A stretch of DNA of 64,000 nucleotides from Flavobacterium kingsejongi (GTDB taxonomy: Bacteria; Bacteroidota; Bacteroidia; Flavobacteriales; Flavobacteriaceae). This document shows, one piece after another, positions 27,085 through 36,576 of this stretch. The stretch is taken from positions 3,906,001 to 3,970,000 of the forward strand of contig NZ_CP020919.1 in assembly GCF_003076475.1 (NCBI RefSeq), in the 5' to 3' direction. Position 1 is the first letter of the stretch. Each line of letters starts with the position of its first letter. The position numbers and the translations under genes were made by a program. The notes under the pieces were generated by a model. It was not told where the DNA came from, did no database searches, and saw nothing but the letters and a program-made list of their open reading frames with translations.

Positions 27085-27096
27085 TTAGTGTATGCT

Positions 27097-27704
27097 CTAT
27101 TTTATTCCGAACACTTTTTCCAAATGTTTCGGATAATGCTCTAAATCCTTCGCAATATCGCCGTCCTTGAAAATATCAAAGCAATTATAGTCCTGCATGA
27201 TTTCTACACCGCAGAAGCGGTAATTACTCGTTATCTGTAGCAGCAAATCAGAAGTTCCTGCTCCTTTAAATAATTGCTGATCCGGATTGCCAAAGCTTTC
27301 TGATGGGGCGTTCCAAGTTGACGATACCATAAACTTTTTGCCTTGCATTTTTCCGCCTGTGCCGTATTGCCTGGTTGTGTCTTCCCGCGTTCTGCCGTCG
27401 CCAGATAGAAATTTAGCACTATGCAATCCACTGTTGAAAACCTCATCCACATACTTTTTATAGATCCACGGAGCGCCAAACCAATTGATCGGAGTCTGTA
27501 AAATAATGATGTCGGCTTGCAGGTGTTTTTCTACTTCTTCATCTGCATCATACCCCTCCTCGACTTTGGTTACTATAACCTCATAATTATGAGCTTTAAA
27601 AAAGTCTTTTGCTTTTTGGGTAAAGGCATCGTTCAAAAGACCTTCTGACCAGTTTGGATAAGTCAAATGTGTATTGATTAATAAAACCTTTTTGTTGTTT
27701 CCAT
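27097..27704 (-). pseudogene. NAD(P)H-dependent oxidoreductase (MdaB/flavodoxin-fold type) with an N-terminal frameshift
   Basis: The body (from 27699, NNKKVLLINTHLTYPNWSEG) is a flavodoxin-fold quinone/NAD(P)H oxidoreductase: LQADIIILQTPINWFGAPWI, a GTGGKMQGKKFMVSSTWNAP segment and a terminal YPKHLEKVFGIK. The frame has a stop at 27711-27709 and no ATG before residue T, so it lacks a start. The only good ATG (27704) is one base out of phase; adding one A to the five-A run at 27689-27693 would give METTKKVLLINTHLTYP, exactly the family N-terminus. So it is a one-base slip: a real inactivating change, phase variation, or a base-calling error. A TTG at 27666 could start a product lacking strand beta-1. 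Confidence 0.7.
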
Positions 27705-27731
27705 TGTACTATTATCTAATTTTTTTTATCA

Positions 27732-27803
27732 TTAAGATTTAACGCCGAATGCTTTTTTCAGGTAGGCCGGATAGCCTTTGCTGAGCCAAAAAAATATATT
27801 CGC
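27732..27803 (-). pseudogene. Remnant of a gene 3' end
   Basis: Downstream of the aldo-keto reductase stop a short frame reads ...FFWLSKGYPAYLKKAFGVKS then stop. The ending resembles the C-terminus of the neighbouring oxidoreductase (EHYPKHLEKVFGIK). No start codon is available. It may be the remains of a duplicated or replaced oxidoreductase gene, an inference from about 20 residues only. Confidence 0.35.
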
Positions 27804-27805
27804 AA

Positions 27806-28963
<1,158 letters not shown>

Positions 28964-29042
28964 TTACTAGTACAAAGCTAACGGGATGCAGAGTCTCCAG
29001 AGGAAACAAACTACTATCAAAAAAGAAACAAATTACTGATAT

Positions 29043-29069
29043 AAAAAAACGCCCCGTTAGGAAGGCGTT
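29043..29069 (-). terminator. Terminator overlapping the AraC-type stop codon
   Basis: On the minus strand AACGCC pairs with GGCGTT, followed by seven Us. The stem includes the last codons of the gene. Confidence 0.75.
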
Positions 29070-29944
29070 TGTTCGTGTCTATTTTTATTGTTTGCCTGCA
29101 TCCGGTATTCTTTTGGTGTAAGGCTGACTTGCTTTTTGAAGAATTTGGAAAAGTAATTGGGGTATTCAAATCCCAGTTCATATGCAACTTCGGTAGTATT
29201 CAGTTTTGGATTTTCGACCAATAATTCTTTTGCTTTCCTAATTACAAAATCATGGATGTTTTCCAGTGCCGATTTTTGGGTAAAATGCTTTATGATATCG
29301 CCCAGGTAGTTTGCGGTCAATCCCAGCTTGTCTGCGAAATACTGAACGTTCGGAATCTGTGTAACCGGTTTGTCATAATATTCGATCAAGTTTTGCTGAA
29401 ATTGAGTAACAATGCGATTGTATTGCTTAGGGTCGGTCGAGAATTGTCTTTTATAATAAGCTTCTACCAACGAGATAAGCACATTTACGTATGATAATAG
29501 CACATTATAGTTTTGCTTTTCGCTTTCATAATATTTTACCATCAGTCGAAAAACAGCACTGATTTCCTCCACTTCCTCTTCATTTAGGTACAAGGCCTCA
29601 TGCTGTCCATAATCGAGATACGATTTGAACAGGTAGCGGTTTTCCTCAATTATTTTTTTAGATAGCTGCACATACATTCCGGTATAGGTCGGTTCCACAT
29701 CCCATCCTGCGGGTACGATTAAAGTGGGGCTATTAAAAAACACTGCGGTAATGGGAGTCCGGTCTGACTTCAGCTTGTTTACCAGGTTAATCTTAATGGA
29801 AATCCTGTAAAAGTCCACAGATACAGCTTCCGACTTCAATAGCATCGTTGGGGGATTATAATATCCAACGTCAATATCATGGTCTAAAGGACTGTCTAAA
29901 CCGATGTATTCATTATAGGACGCAAAGTCTGTAAAATGTTTCAT
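29057..29944 (-). CDS. AraC family transcriptional regulator
   Basis: 295 residues: an N-terminal cupin-like sensing domain and a C-terminal AraC DNA-binding domain with two helix-turn-helices (DKLGLTANYLGDIIKHFTQK; NTTEVAYELGFEYPNYFSKF) and the closing FFKKQVSLTPKEYRMQ signature. It lies about 105 bp upstream of the aldo-keto reductase gene and is the likely local regulator of that gene, though a terminator separates them, so they are separate transcripts. Confidence 0.92.
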   Translation of the reverse strand: MKHFTDFASYNEYIGLDSPLDHDIDVGYYNPPTMLLKSEAVSVDFYRISIKINLVNKLKSDRTPITAVFFNSPTLIVPAGWDVEPTYTGMYVQLSKKIIEENRYLFKSYLDYGQHEALYLNEEEVEEISAVFRLMVKYYESEKQNYNVLLSYVNVLISLVEAYYKRQFSTDPKQYNRIVTQFQQNLIEYYDKPVTQIPNVQYFADKLGLTANYLGDIIKHFTQKSALENIHDFVIRKAKELLVENPKLNTTEVAYELGFEYPNYFSKFFKKQVSLTPKEYRMQANNKNRHEQTPS

Positions 29945-30005
29945 GTGATGGTTTGATTCGTGTTATGGCAGTAAGTTCGGTAAAAGGAATGGTTACGCAA
30001 AACTA

Positions 30006-30128
30006 TTAATGTTTTTTGCTCATAGCTTCTAACGCTTCAATTTGTTTTCTTTTTTCCTCTAACATTTGCTTGTTTATATGTATAAGAGCTCCACCAAAAC
30101 AACTATATTCACCTGTTATTGAGACCAT
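30006..30128 (-). CDS. Small ORF of 40 residues, possibly a gene fragment
   Basis: Reads MVSITGEYSCFGGALIHINK then a charged helix ending MSKKH. The frame is open 11 codons further upstream without another ATG, and ends at a TGA inside the next gene. It could be a 3' fragment of a lost gene at the border of the accessory region. No family recognised. Confidence 0.25.
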   Translation of the reverse strand: MVSITGEYSCFGGALIHINKQMLEEKRKQIEALEAMSKKH

Positions 30129-30147
30129 TGAAAAGTAAGCGATGTGA

Positions 30148-30570
30148 TTATCTAAGTCTCATAAGTAACGTATTTAATTGTTCATATAATTGTTTGTCCT
30201 GTTTTACTATGGATAGCTGCTGCTGAAAAAAAATGTGGCTCGCCTCTTTAGATTCAATTATATATTCAATTTTTTCAGAACCGTTAGTACAGCTAACTTT
30301 ATAAGAACCATACTGATATTCTTCACCTACTTTTGATTTTATGACGTTATTAGAAATATGCTTTTTTAGTAAAGCAAACGTCTTATCATTGACGATAAAA
30401 ACTTTGACATTGTTCCTTTCCTTCTTTTTTTCTTTCGTATAAATTTCTATTGTGGGAAGGGGCTTGTCCATTATCCCTACAGGCTCATAAATAATAGATT
30501 GTGCAGCACAGGAGCTAACCATGAATAAAATAGAAAATAAGTATATTCTTTTGATATTTTTTAGTTTCAT
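30148..30570 (-). CDS. Hypothetical lipoprotein
   Basis: 140 residues. The N-terminus (KRIYLFSILFMVSSCAAQS) is a lipoprotein signal with the lipobox Cys at residue 21. The remainder is short, charged, with VFIVNDKTFALLKKH and a Gln-rich C-terminus. I recognise no family. It is the first of four small secreted or lipoprotein genes on the same strand in an AT-rich stretch next to a decayed toxin-like gene; immunity or surface roles are possible but unsupported. Confidence 0.65.
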   Translation of the reverse strand: MKLKNIKRIYLFSILFMVSSCAAQSIIYEPVGIMDKPLPTIEIYTKEKKKERNNVKVFIVNDKTFALLKKHISNNVIKSKVGEEYQYGSYKVSCTNGSEKIEYIIESKEASHIFFQQQLSIVKQDKQLYEQLNTLLMRLR

Positions 30571-30796
30571 AGGAAATGTTTTAAAATGTCACATCTAGTT
30601 TAGGTAGTCCTCTCATTTTGATTAGACTGGTGACGGCTAACAATTACAATCTAGCATTTAAAATTCATTTTTATCTCTTTCACAAAACCAGGTTGGCTGG
30701 CAATCTGAAATTACACATCCTCCTGAGTTTTGAGTTTTGATTTTTCACCTTTTACTGCTGCTATAGCAGACAAGATGGTGAAAAGGAAATTAAATA

Positions 30797-31348
30797 TTAA
30801 TTTTTATGAAATTTTACGGTATAGAGAGCGTTGATTAATAAATCTTTTTCAATTTTATTTAAATTTTTAGAATAAATAGTCAATCGATTATTGGTTTTAA
30901 AAAGACTATCAACTGAAATACCTGTAATTCCTTCATTATCTTTTTTTGAAATTCTAAATTTGACATTATAATTATCAATAACTTCATACATATAATATTC
31001 ATTCAAAAATGTGCCTTGTGCTTGGTCTATTTCTGGGCAATCAGAAAAAAATAAATTTTTCGTGTCCATTCCTAACCTTTTATATTTTGATATTTGTGCT
31101 TTGGAAAATACTTTATTTGTTTCATCAAATTTTTCTGAATATTTACCATAATCACTGATAATGGTGTCTCCAGACTTTGTTAATATCGCAGCTACATTAG
31201 AATCTATTCCTTGAATAGTTATTTTTTTCCAATCATGAGGAATTTCAATTGTATATATAACCATATCAATTTTATTACTTTTCTCACTGTTACAACTTGA
31301 AAACGTTATACAAGTGATTAAACCTATTATTAATATTAAATTTTTCAT
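30797..31348 (-). CDS. Hypothetical lipoprotein
   Basis: 183 residues from the ATG at 31348 (MKNLILIIGLITCITFSSCN), which gives a lipoprotein signal; a longer reading from 31369 overlaps the upstream gene. The mature part has IEIPHDWKKITIQGIDSN, a pattern seen in small secreted proteins of unknown function, and a C-terminal segment KIEKDLLINALYTVKFHK. It follows the upstream gene by 11 bp, so they are cotranscribed. No homologue recognised. Confidence 0.65.
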   Translation of the reverse strand: MKNLILIIGLITCITFSSCNSEKSNKIDMVIYTIEIPHDWKKITIQGIDSNVAAILTKSGDTIISDYGKYSEKFDETNKVFSKAQISKYKRLGMDTKNLFFSDCPEIDQAQGTFLNEYYMYEVIDNYNVKFRISKKDNEGITGISVDSLFKTNNRLTIYSKNLNKIEKDLLINALYTVKFHKN

Positions 31349-31359
31349 TGTTTTAATCA

Positions 31360-31935
31360 CTATTCGCAACCATAATACTCATTAACAAAAAACTCATATG
31401 CTATCTTTTTTGATCTATCAATCAACTGGTAAAATTCGTATTGATTGATTAAGCCAGTCCATTGTGTTGGCTGTGACTTTATCAGAATAAAATTTTTATT
31501 AGAATACAATTTTGCATTACGATAGTCAGACATAAAACCAGTAAAATTAAATTCAATACTATCTTTAATAAAAATTCTTTTTAAATGTAATGGTTTACCC
31601 GACATGATAATTTTTCTATCCTCCCCTTCTTTGGTAGCTGAAAATTGATAACTAAAAACAATCGTATCTTTATCAATATTGAAATGATAAGAAAGACTAT
31701 CAGTATTTGGAACATAATAAGGCTTTGGCTTTATTAGCTTGAAACCGGTCGACTTAACTAAATCACAATAATAAAAACCATTCACAACATTTGGGAATAC
31801 AGATATCGTTGTGTCTATTTTTAATTTCTCATGAATTAACTCTTGAGTATTCTGATGAACCTCAATTTCTTTTTTTATTTCAGATTTACATCCAAACAAA
31901 ACACATAGGTAAAAAATAAAAATATACTTATTCAT
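31360..31935 (-). CDS. Hypothetical lipoprotein
   Basis: 191 residues beginning MNKYIFIFYLCVLFGCKSE, a lipoprotein signal with Cys at residue 16. The mature part has many aromatic and charged residues (FNIDKDTIVFSYQFSA; WTGLINQYEFYQLIDRSKK). No family recognised. It is in a run with the lipoprotein gene 11 bp downstream and the one 55 bp upstream. Confidence 0.65.
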   Translation of the reverse strand: MNKYIFIFYLCVLFGCKSEIKKEIEVHQNTQELIHEKLKIDTTISVFPNVVNGFYYCDLVKSTGFKLIKPKPYYVPNTDSLSYHFNIDKDTIVFSYQFSATKEGEDRKIIMSGKPLHLKRIFIKDSIEFNFTGFMSDYRNAKLYSNKNFILIKSQPTQWTGLINQYEFYQLIDRSKKIAYEFFVNEYYGCE

Positions 31936-31990
31936 AATTTATTGAGGTTTACTTCCCTTTCCATTTAAGAGAAGATTTGACATACCTACA

Positions 31991-32455
31991 TTATTCTTTT
32001 TCCTTATTTTTAATATAATTCAATCCATTGAGGTTTTTAGAGCTAAACAGATCGTTAATGGAATCTCTTTCAATACAAATCATTGTTTTCTCTTCAAAAC
32101 CTAAACAAGTGACATAAGGAGTTTGAGATGGAGAAACATTTATTCCACCTATCATAACTTTTTCATTCCAAATTGAATGTAACGAAAACCTATAATCAGT
32201 ATTAATTTTAATTTTATTATTACGTATATTTTTTTCCTTTTTTGATACAATCTTAAACCATTTATTGTTTCTTTTAGCATAAATAAGATAGTAATTATTA
32301 ATGGAATCAATCTTACGAACTGTAAAAATGGAGTCCAACTTGGCAGTAGTTGTGAGTTGACCAGATTTCTTAATATTAACTTTTTGGGCGCACGACGCGA
32401 GATAACAAAAAGTTACGAGAATTAAAATTGAGGTAAAACGAAAATATATTTTCAT
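31991..32455 (-). CDS. Hypothetical lipoprotein
   Basis: 154 residues; ILILVTFCYLASCAQKVN gives a lipobox with Cys at residue 23. The rest is a small beta-rich domain with NYYLIYAKRNNKWFKIVSKK. It starts 3 bp after the stop of the toxin-like fragment. Genes immediately after polymorphic toxin C-termini are often immunity genes; that is the reason to suspect it, not sequence similarity. Confidence 0.6.
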   Translation of the reverse strand: MKIYFRFTSILILVTFCYLASCAQKVNIKKSGQLTTTAKLDSIFTVRKIDSINNYYLIYAKRNNKWFKIVSKKEKNIRNNKIKINTDYRFSLHSIWNEKVMIGGINVSPSQTPYVTCLGFEEKTMICIERDSINDLFSSKNLNGLNYIKNKEKE

Positions 32456-32458
32456 AGC

Positions 32459-32871
32459 TTATGGATAAGTCATTATAGTTTGCGGAGCTTTGGTGCCTTG
32501 TTGAACAGTATAATCAACCCGAGTAGCCCCCGTAAATGGAGATTGAAGTTGATTTCCTTGTGCATCATAAACATTTTCATTAATTATCATATTTTGTGGA
32601 GTTGCAGCATTATGTGACTGCATATATACACTGTTTGGATTAGCGGCATCAGCATTCGTTGCTGATCCTACTGAAATTCCCGAAGCCTGAGTAATCAAAG
32701 CACCTTGATAAGATTCGGTAACCTCGTGGAGTGTAAGTAATCCGGATGTTCCAAAATAATTATCGGCGATAGATAAAACACCTGGATTAATTTCCTGTTG
32801 CGTACTAACTGTATTGCTCCTCCTAATAAAGTATCCTTAGCAACTATAATATTCAAAATAGCCCTGTTCAT
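32459..32871 (-). pseudogene. Frameshifted C-terminal fragment of a polymorphic-toxin-like protein
   Basis: Two overlapping frames make one product: MNRAILNIIVAKDTLLGGAI from 32871 in one frame, then TVSTQQEINPGVLSIADNYF with GLLTLHEVTESYQGALITQ to the stop at 32459 in another. LTLHEVTESYQG resembles the HExxE helix seen in putative metallopeptidase toxin domains at the C-terminus of RHS-type proteins. The second frame is closed upstream by TAA near 32835, so the switch lies about 32805-32835. There is no large upstream toxin gene, only this tip. Likely an orphan toxin tip remnant; family call tentative. Confidence 0.45.
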
Positions 32872-33164
32872 TTTATAAAGTGATTTGAACAAACATTTAA
32901 TTTCCCTTATCCTCTTATTCCAACCTCAAAAATACCGTTATTCATTTCATTCTTGCATCAATGTCTCATAATTTACGATCCCTTTTTGAGTTTGATAATG
33001 CGAAAAGGAAAGTCTGTAAAGGAAATCATAATATTTATTATCAAAGGAATAAATAGAATAATCCTCATTACAGCCCTAGAACCGCTGCCAAGAATAGTAC
33101 TTAACGAGTAAGTGTAATTCGTAACAGGATGATTGTGAAAGGATGCGACCGAGCTTTCGCTAAA

Positions 33165-33380
33165 TTAAAAATACCAAAATGTAATATTTATAAACATGAG
33201 CAGTACTAACGACCACTTTTTATAAAAAATAAAGCAGCTAAAAAAAACAAGAAGAAATAAATTCCTAAAAGATACAGTACCTCCAAAATCTTGTTCTCCT
33301 ATGCTCACAACCAAATTAGCTAAAAGTGATAACAAGATTGTAACCACTATAAAATACCTGAATAAGCTATATAACTTCAT
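33165..33380 (-). CDS. Small two-helix membrane protein
   Basis: 71 residues, very hydrophobic: helices at about 5-27 (SLFRYFIVVTILLSLLANLV) and 41-70 (with LVFFSCFIFYKKWSLVLLMF). No family recognised. It sits alone in the AT-rich accessory stretch. The preceding 272 bases (32893-33164) contain no gene I can support. Confidence 0.45.
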   Translation of the reverse strand: MKLYSLFRYFIVVTILLSLLANLVVSIGEQDFGGTVSFRNLFLLVFFSCFIFYKKWSLVLLMFINITFWYF

Positions 33381-33419
33381 AATAATCTCGCAAAACCTCT
33401 GCTCTCTGCAGGCTTTAAA

Positions 33420-33752
33420 TTATTTCTCTGGATATACTTGTATGTTTTCTCTTAAAATCTCATAAAAAACATCTGAATAGGATTTATTGTTTTTTTGCAT
33501 ACTGTCAATTTCAATTAACGTTTTGTTTTTCCCGTTTAAAAACATTTTCATGGAGAAATAATCAATATAAAGCAAAGAATCAATTGGTTTTTTATTAATT
33601 GAATCATTTATTCTTTTAATATTTTCGTAAAGATATCTGTTTGAATCTTTAGTATCTTGATCTTTAGTATTTAAAAACTTCACAATATTTAAAGTGTTTA
33701 ATCTGTGATACTTACTTAGCGTTTTATTTTTAAGTATGAGGTCTTCCTGCAA
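33420..33752 (-). CDS. Hypothetical protein, probably truncated at the IS boundary
   Basis: 110 residues in a helical, Lys/Asn-rich frame (SNRYLYENIKRINDSINKKP). The reading is open to within the IS end (…DQYNRNLQED before residue 1 as listed), and the first start-type codon is TTG at 33752, 10 bp from the putative IS21 edge. So the original N-terminus is probably lost. No family recognised. Confidence 0.4.
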   Translation of the reverse strand: MQEDLILKNKTLSKYHRLNTLNIVKFLNTKDQDTKDSNRYLYENIKRINDSINKKPIDSLLYIDYFSMKMFLNGKNKTLIEIDSMQKNNKSYSDVFYEILRENIQVYPEK

Positions 33753-33765
33753 ATTCCGGTTATAT

Positions 33766-33845
33766 TGATCACCCCATTCCGTTTTAAAGTGAGCACCTGA
33801 TTCCAGTTCAAAATGACCACCTAATTCCGGTGCAAAGTGAGCACC
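33766..33845. repeat. IS21 left-end multiple terminal repeats
   Basis: TGATCACC, TGAGCACC, TGACCACC and TGAGCACC start at 33766, 33790, 33814 and 33838: four sites with exact 24-bp spacing. Confidence 0.8.
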
Positions 33846-33907
33846 TCCGTTTTGATTAAAAACTATATTTTTTCATCTGTTAATTAGTATTCAAATATAA
33901 TAAAATA

Positions 33908-34645
33908 TCACTCTTTGTTTATTCCTCTTTTCTTTCTCATGGATTCTCCATGTAATTCAAGCCTATGAGATTGGTGTATAAGTCTGTCTAATATTGCATC
34001 GGCTATCGTTTTTTCTCCAATTATATCATACCAGCCTTGAACTGGTATTTGTGATGTCACGATTATAGAGCCGTTATTATGCCTGTCCTCTATGATCTCT
34101 AAAAGAGTAATTCGGTTATGGCTGTCAAGTGCCTGGAGTCCAAAATCATCAAGTATTATAACATCCTGTCTTTGTATTTTGGTAAGTTCCCGTAGATAAG
34201 TACCATCTGCTTTAGCCATTTTTAGTCTAGCGAACAATTTTAAGGTATTAAAATAACTTACCTTAAAACCCTGTATACAGGCTTGATAACCTAATGCAGT
34301 ACCTAAATAACTTTTACCGACACCGGTGCTTCCAGTGATTAAAATGTTTTCGTTTTTCTCTATAAATTCGCATTCTGCCAGACGCAGTACCATGTTTCGG
34401 TCCAGGTTACGTGATACATCAAAATTGATACTTTCAATATTTGATTTGTAATGGAATTTGGCATTAGTGATACTTCGTTCAATACGACGATTGTACCTTT
34501 CATCCCATTCTGCATCAATAATCATCGATACAAACTGGTCAAGGGTATAATGATCTGTTTTCCCGCTTTCAATGGCTGTTTTAAAAGCATTAAACATGCC
34601 ATAAAGCTTCATTTGTTTCATTTTGGTTACTGTGGATTCATTCAT
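33908..34645 (-). CDS. istB: IS21 helper ATPase IstB
   Basis: AAA+ ATPase of 245 residues related to DnaC, which loads and remodels the IstA-DNA complex. Walker A is ILITGSTGVGKSYLGTALGY, Walker B DVIILDDFGLQALD, and the sensor-like IIVTSQIPVQGWYDIIGE with ADAILDRLIHQSHRLEL are typical. It starts 16 bp after the istA stop. Full length. Confidence 0.95.
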   Translation of the reverse strand: MNESTVTKMKQMKLYGMFNAFKTAIESGKTDHYTLDQFVSMIIDAEWDERYNRRIERSITNAKFHYKSNIESINFDVSRNLDRNMVLRLAECEFIEKNENILITGSTGVGKSYLGTALGYQACIQGFKVSYFNTLKLFARLKMAKADGTYLRELTKIQRQDVIILDDFGLQALDSHNRITLLEIIEDRHNNGSIIVTSQIPVQGWYDIIGEKTIADAILDRLIHQSHRLELHGESMRKKRGINKE

Positions 34646-34661
34646 TTTTTCAAGATTTAAT

Positions 34662-36209
34662 TTAGTTATAATAGTGTTTTCCTCTTATGTTACTGTGATC
34701 GGGAAGTTCCTGCTCAGGTTCTTGATCAAAATCAATATGATCCAAGTTGTTTTCTAAAATGTTTTGTATGGTCTTAAAATTGTAAATTTTAAAATCAAGT
34801 GCCCGCCTGCAGGCATTTATTAATCGCTGTCTGCCTACCTTTTTTTCAAAATTCAGTATTCCTAAACAGCTTTTATAAGCCTGTTCTGGATGATTTCTGC
34901 TTTCGATTATCTGCATTATATATTCTCCTACTGACTCATCAATATTATTAGCCCATTCAATGAAGCGGGCAGCACTCCATTGGGCTACAAATTGATGTGT
35001 ACTGGCTAAATGCTCAGGAGTTGTTGTATAGACATAAGGTTTGTAGTTTCTTGGATGTACAGCTATTCGATTGTATTTATAATAAATCTCTACTGTTGAT
35101 TTGGTATATAACAGCTTGGCTTTCTTCTTTACATATTGATACGGAACGCTGTAATAGTTTTTGTCCTGGCTTAATTGAACATGACCGTTTTGCATTACTG
35201 TTGCAAAAGACTGGTATTTAATTTCAAAACGATCTTGTGGGAGTGGACGCAGTTTTTCTTTCTCGTCTTCTAAAAATAATTCAAAGCGGGAATAAGGGCG
35301 TCCTGTCAGTTTTCTGTTATTGTGAGAGTCAAGTAAATCCCAGATCTGCTGGTTTAATTCTTCCAGAGAAAAGAACTTAGTTTCTTTTATGGTTACATAA
35401 ATCCTTCGATATAATATCTTAACAGCTCCTTCAACTAGTGACTTGTCTCTGGGCCTGTAAGCTCTGGCAGGTAAAATTGTGGTTTCGTAATGTTCTGCTA
35501 AATCAGCCAGGGTTTCATTGATTGTCGGTTCAAAACGACTGCTTTTTATTACGGCAGATTTTAAATTATCTGGAACAATGGCGGCAGGAGTGCCTTCAAA
35601 AAAGCGCATGGCATTTTCTACCGAGTCAACAAAGTTTTCCTTTTGCTGGCTCATGGAAGCTTCAGCATACGTGTATTGGCTAGCGCCCAATATTGCTACA
35701 AAAAATTGTACTTCTTTGACTTCTCCAGTATCTATATCAATAATTGAGAGTGTCTTTCCGGCATAATCAACATACATTTTATCACCAGCCTTATGGTTCA
35801 TATGCATGACCGGATTAACTCGTTTGCCCCATATATTGTAATGATAATGAAATTGTGAAGTTCGATAACCATCAGGATTTACAGCAATATATTGTTCCCA
35901 CATATGCTGTACGGTAACGCCAACTTTTTTTAGTTCACGTTCCATTTTAGGAAAAAAATCATAAAGTGTCTGTAATCTCGGGCTAATGGCCTCTACACTA
36001 GTCTGGGAGAATAAAAGTTCCAGCTCTGCATCGGTTTTTTGGTCGATTAATTCAAAGCTTAATTCGAGAACTTCAAATAAAGAAATATATTTCTTTACCG
36101 TATTTCTTGAAAGGGATAAGTAGCTACTTATAAATAACTTACTCTTTCCATTACAATAGAATTTAATTACTTTTCTAATTTTACTCATGTCTGTTATTTT
36201 GTTTGCCAT
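34662..36209 (-). CDS. istA: IS21 transposase IstA
   Basis: DDE-type transposase of 515 residues. An N-terminal helix-turn-helix region (FYCNGKSKLFISSYLSLSRN) is followed by the catalytic core: first Asp in KMYVDYAGKTLSI, second Asp in AAIVPDNLKSAV and Glu in DKSLVEGAVKILYRR. Length is normal and no internal stop is present. Cotranscribed with istB. Confidence 0.95.
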   Translation of the reverse strand: MANKITDMSKIRKVIKFYCNGKSKLFISSYLSLSRNTVKKYISLFEVLELSFELIDQKTDAELELLFSQTSVEAISPRLQTLYDFFPKMERELKKVGVTVQHMWEQYIAVNPDGYRTSQFHYHYNIWGKRVNPVMHMNHKAGDKMYVDYAGKTLSIIDIDTGEVKEVQFFVAILGASQYTYAEASMSQQKENFVDSVENAMRFFEGTPAAIVPDNLKSAVIKSSRFEPTINETLADLAEHYETTILPARAYRPRDKSLVEGAVKILYRRIYVTIKETKFFSLEELNQQIWDLLDSHNNRKLTGRPYSRFELFLEDEKEKLRPLPQDRFEIKYQSFATVMQNGHVQLSQDKNYYSVPYQYVKKKAKLLYTKSTVEIYYKYNRIAVHPRNYKPYVYTTTPEHLASTHQFVAQWSAARFIEWANNIDESVGEYIMQIIESRNHPEQAYKSCLGILNFEKKVGRQRLINACRRALDFKIYNFKTIQNILENNLDHIDFDQEPEQELPDHSNIRGKHYYN

Positions 36210-36292
36210 AATCCGTAAATTTTTAACGAATGTATGGTTCTAACAACATGAAAAAATCAATAGTTTTTAATACTTAATTCACCACAAAACTT

Positions 36293-36371
36293 GGTGGTCA
36301 ATTTGCTCCGGAATTAGGTGGTCAGTTTGCTCCGGAACGGGTGGTCAATTTACTCCGGAATTAGGTGGTCA
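36293..36371. repeat. IS21 right-end multiple terminal repeats
   Basis: GGTGGTCA starts at 36293, 36317, 36340 and 36364, spacing 24, 23, 24, each followed by a TTTGCTCCGGAA-like segment. These are inverted relative to the left-end sites. Confidence 0.8.
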
Positions 36372-36377
36372 AATTGA

Positions 36378-36575
36378 CCGGTTTTTCCAGTTAATGCAAC
36401 TAACCAGGTCGCGAAAAACGGTTATGACGGCGGAAGTGGAGGAAATGAAAATTACGTACTCCGCGGTAGCAATCAGGCCGCAGCACACGGTAATACAAGC
36501 GCAACCGGCTCCAATGTCGCATTTTCAATTTTAAACCCATACAGGGTAGTAATCTTCATAAAATTCGTAGGATAA
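36378..36575 (+). pseudogene. 3' fragment of a phage tail/collar-type protein, truncated by the IS
   Basis: From the IS edge the frame reads PVFPVNATNQVAKNGYDGGS, then VLRGSNQAAAHGNTSATGSN, ending NPYRVVIFIKFVG. That last segment is characteristic of the C-terminus of phage tail collar or tail-fibre proteins. A TGA precedes the first codon at the IS border, and no start is available. The next phage-like gene starts 2 bp after its stop, consistent with a tail gene cluster. Confidence 0.6.
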
Positions 36576-36576
36576 T

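Larger units (their letters stand above)
33762..36377. mobile_element. IS21-family insertion sequence
   Basis: About 2.6 kb with istA and istB on the minus strand. Both ends carry four copies of an 8-bp core (TGAxCACC on the left, GGTGGTCA on the right) spaced 23-24 bp, as IS21 transposases require multiple terminal sites. CCGGTT occurs just outside on both sides (33756-33761 and 36378-36383) and is the candidate target duplication; the exact edges may be off by a few bases. Both genes look intact, so it may be active. It lies inside a region of broken genes. Confidence 0.85.
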
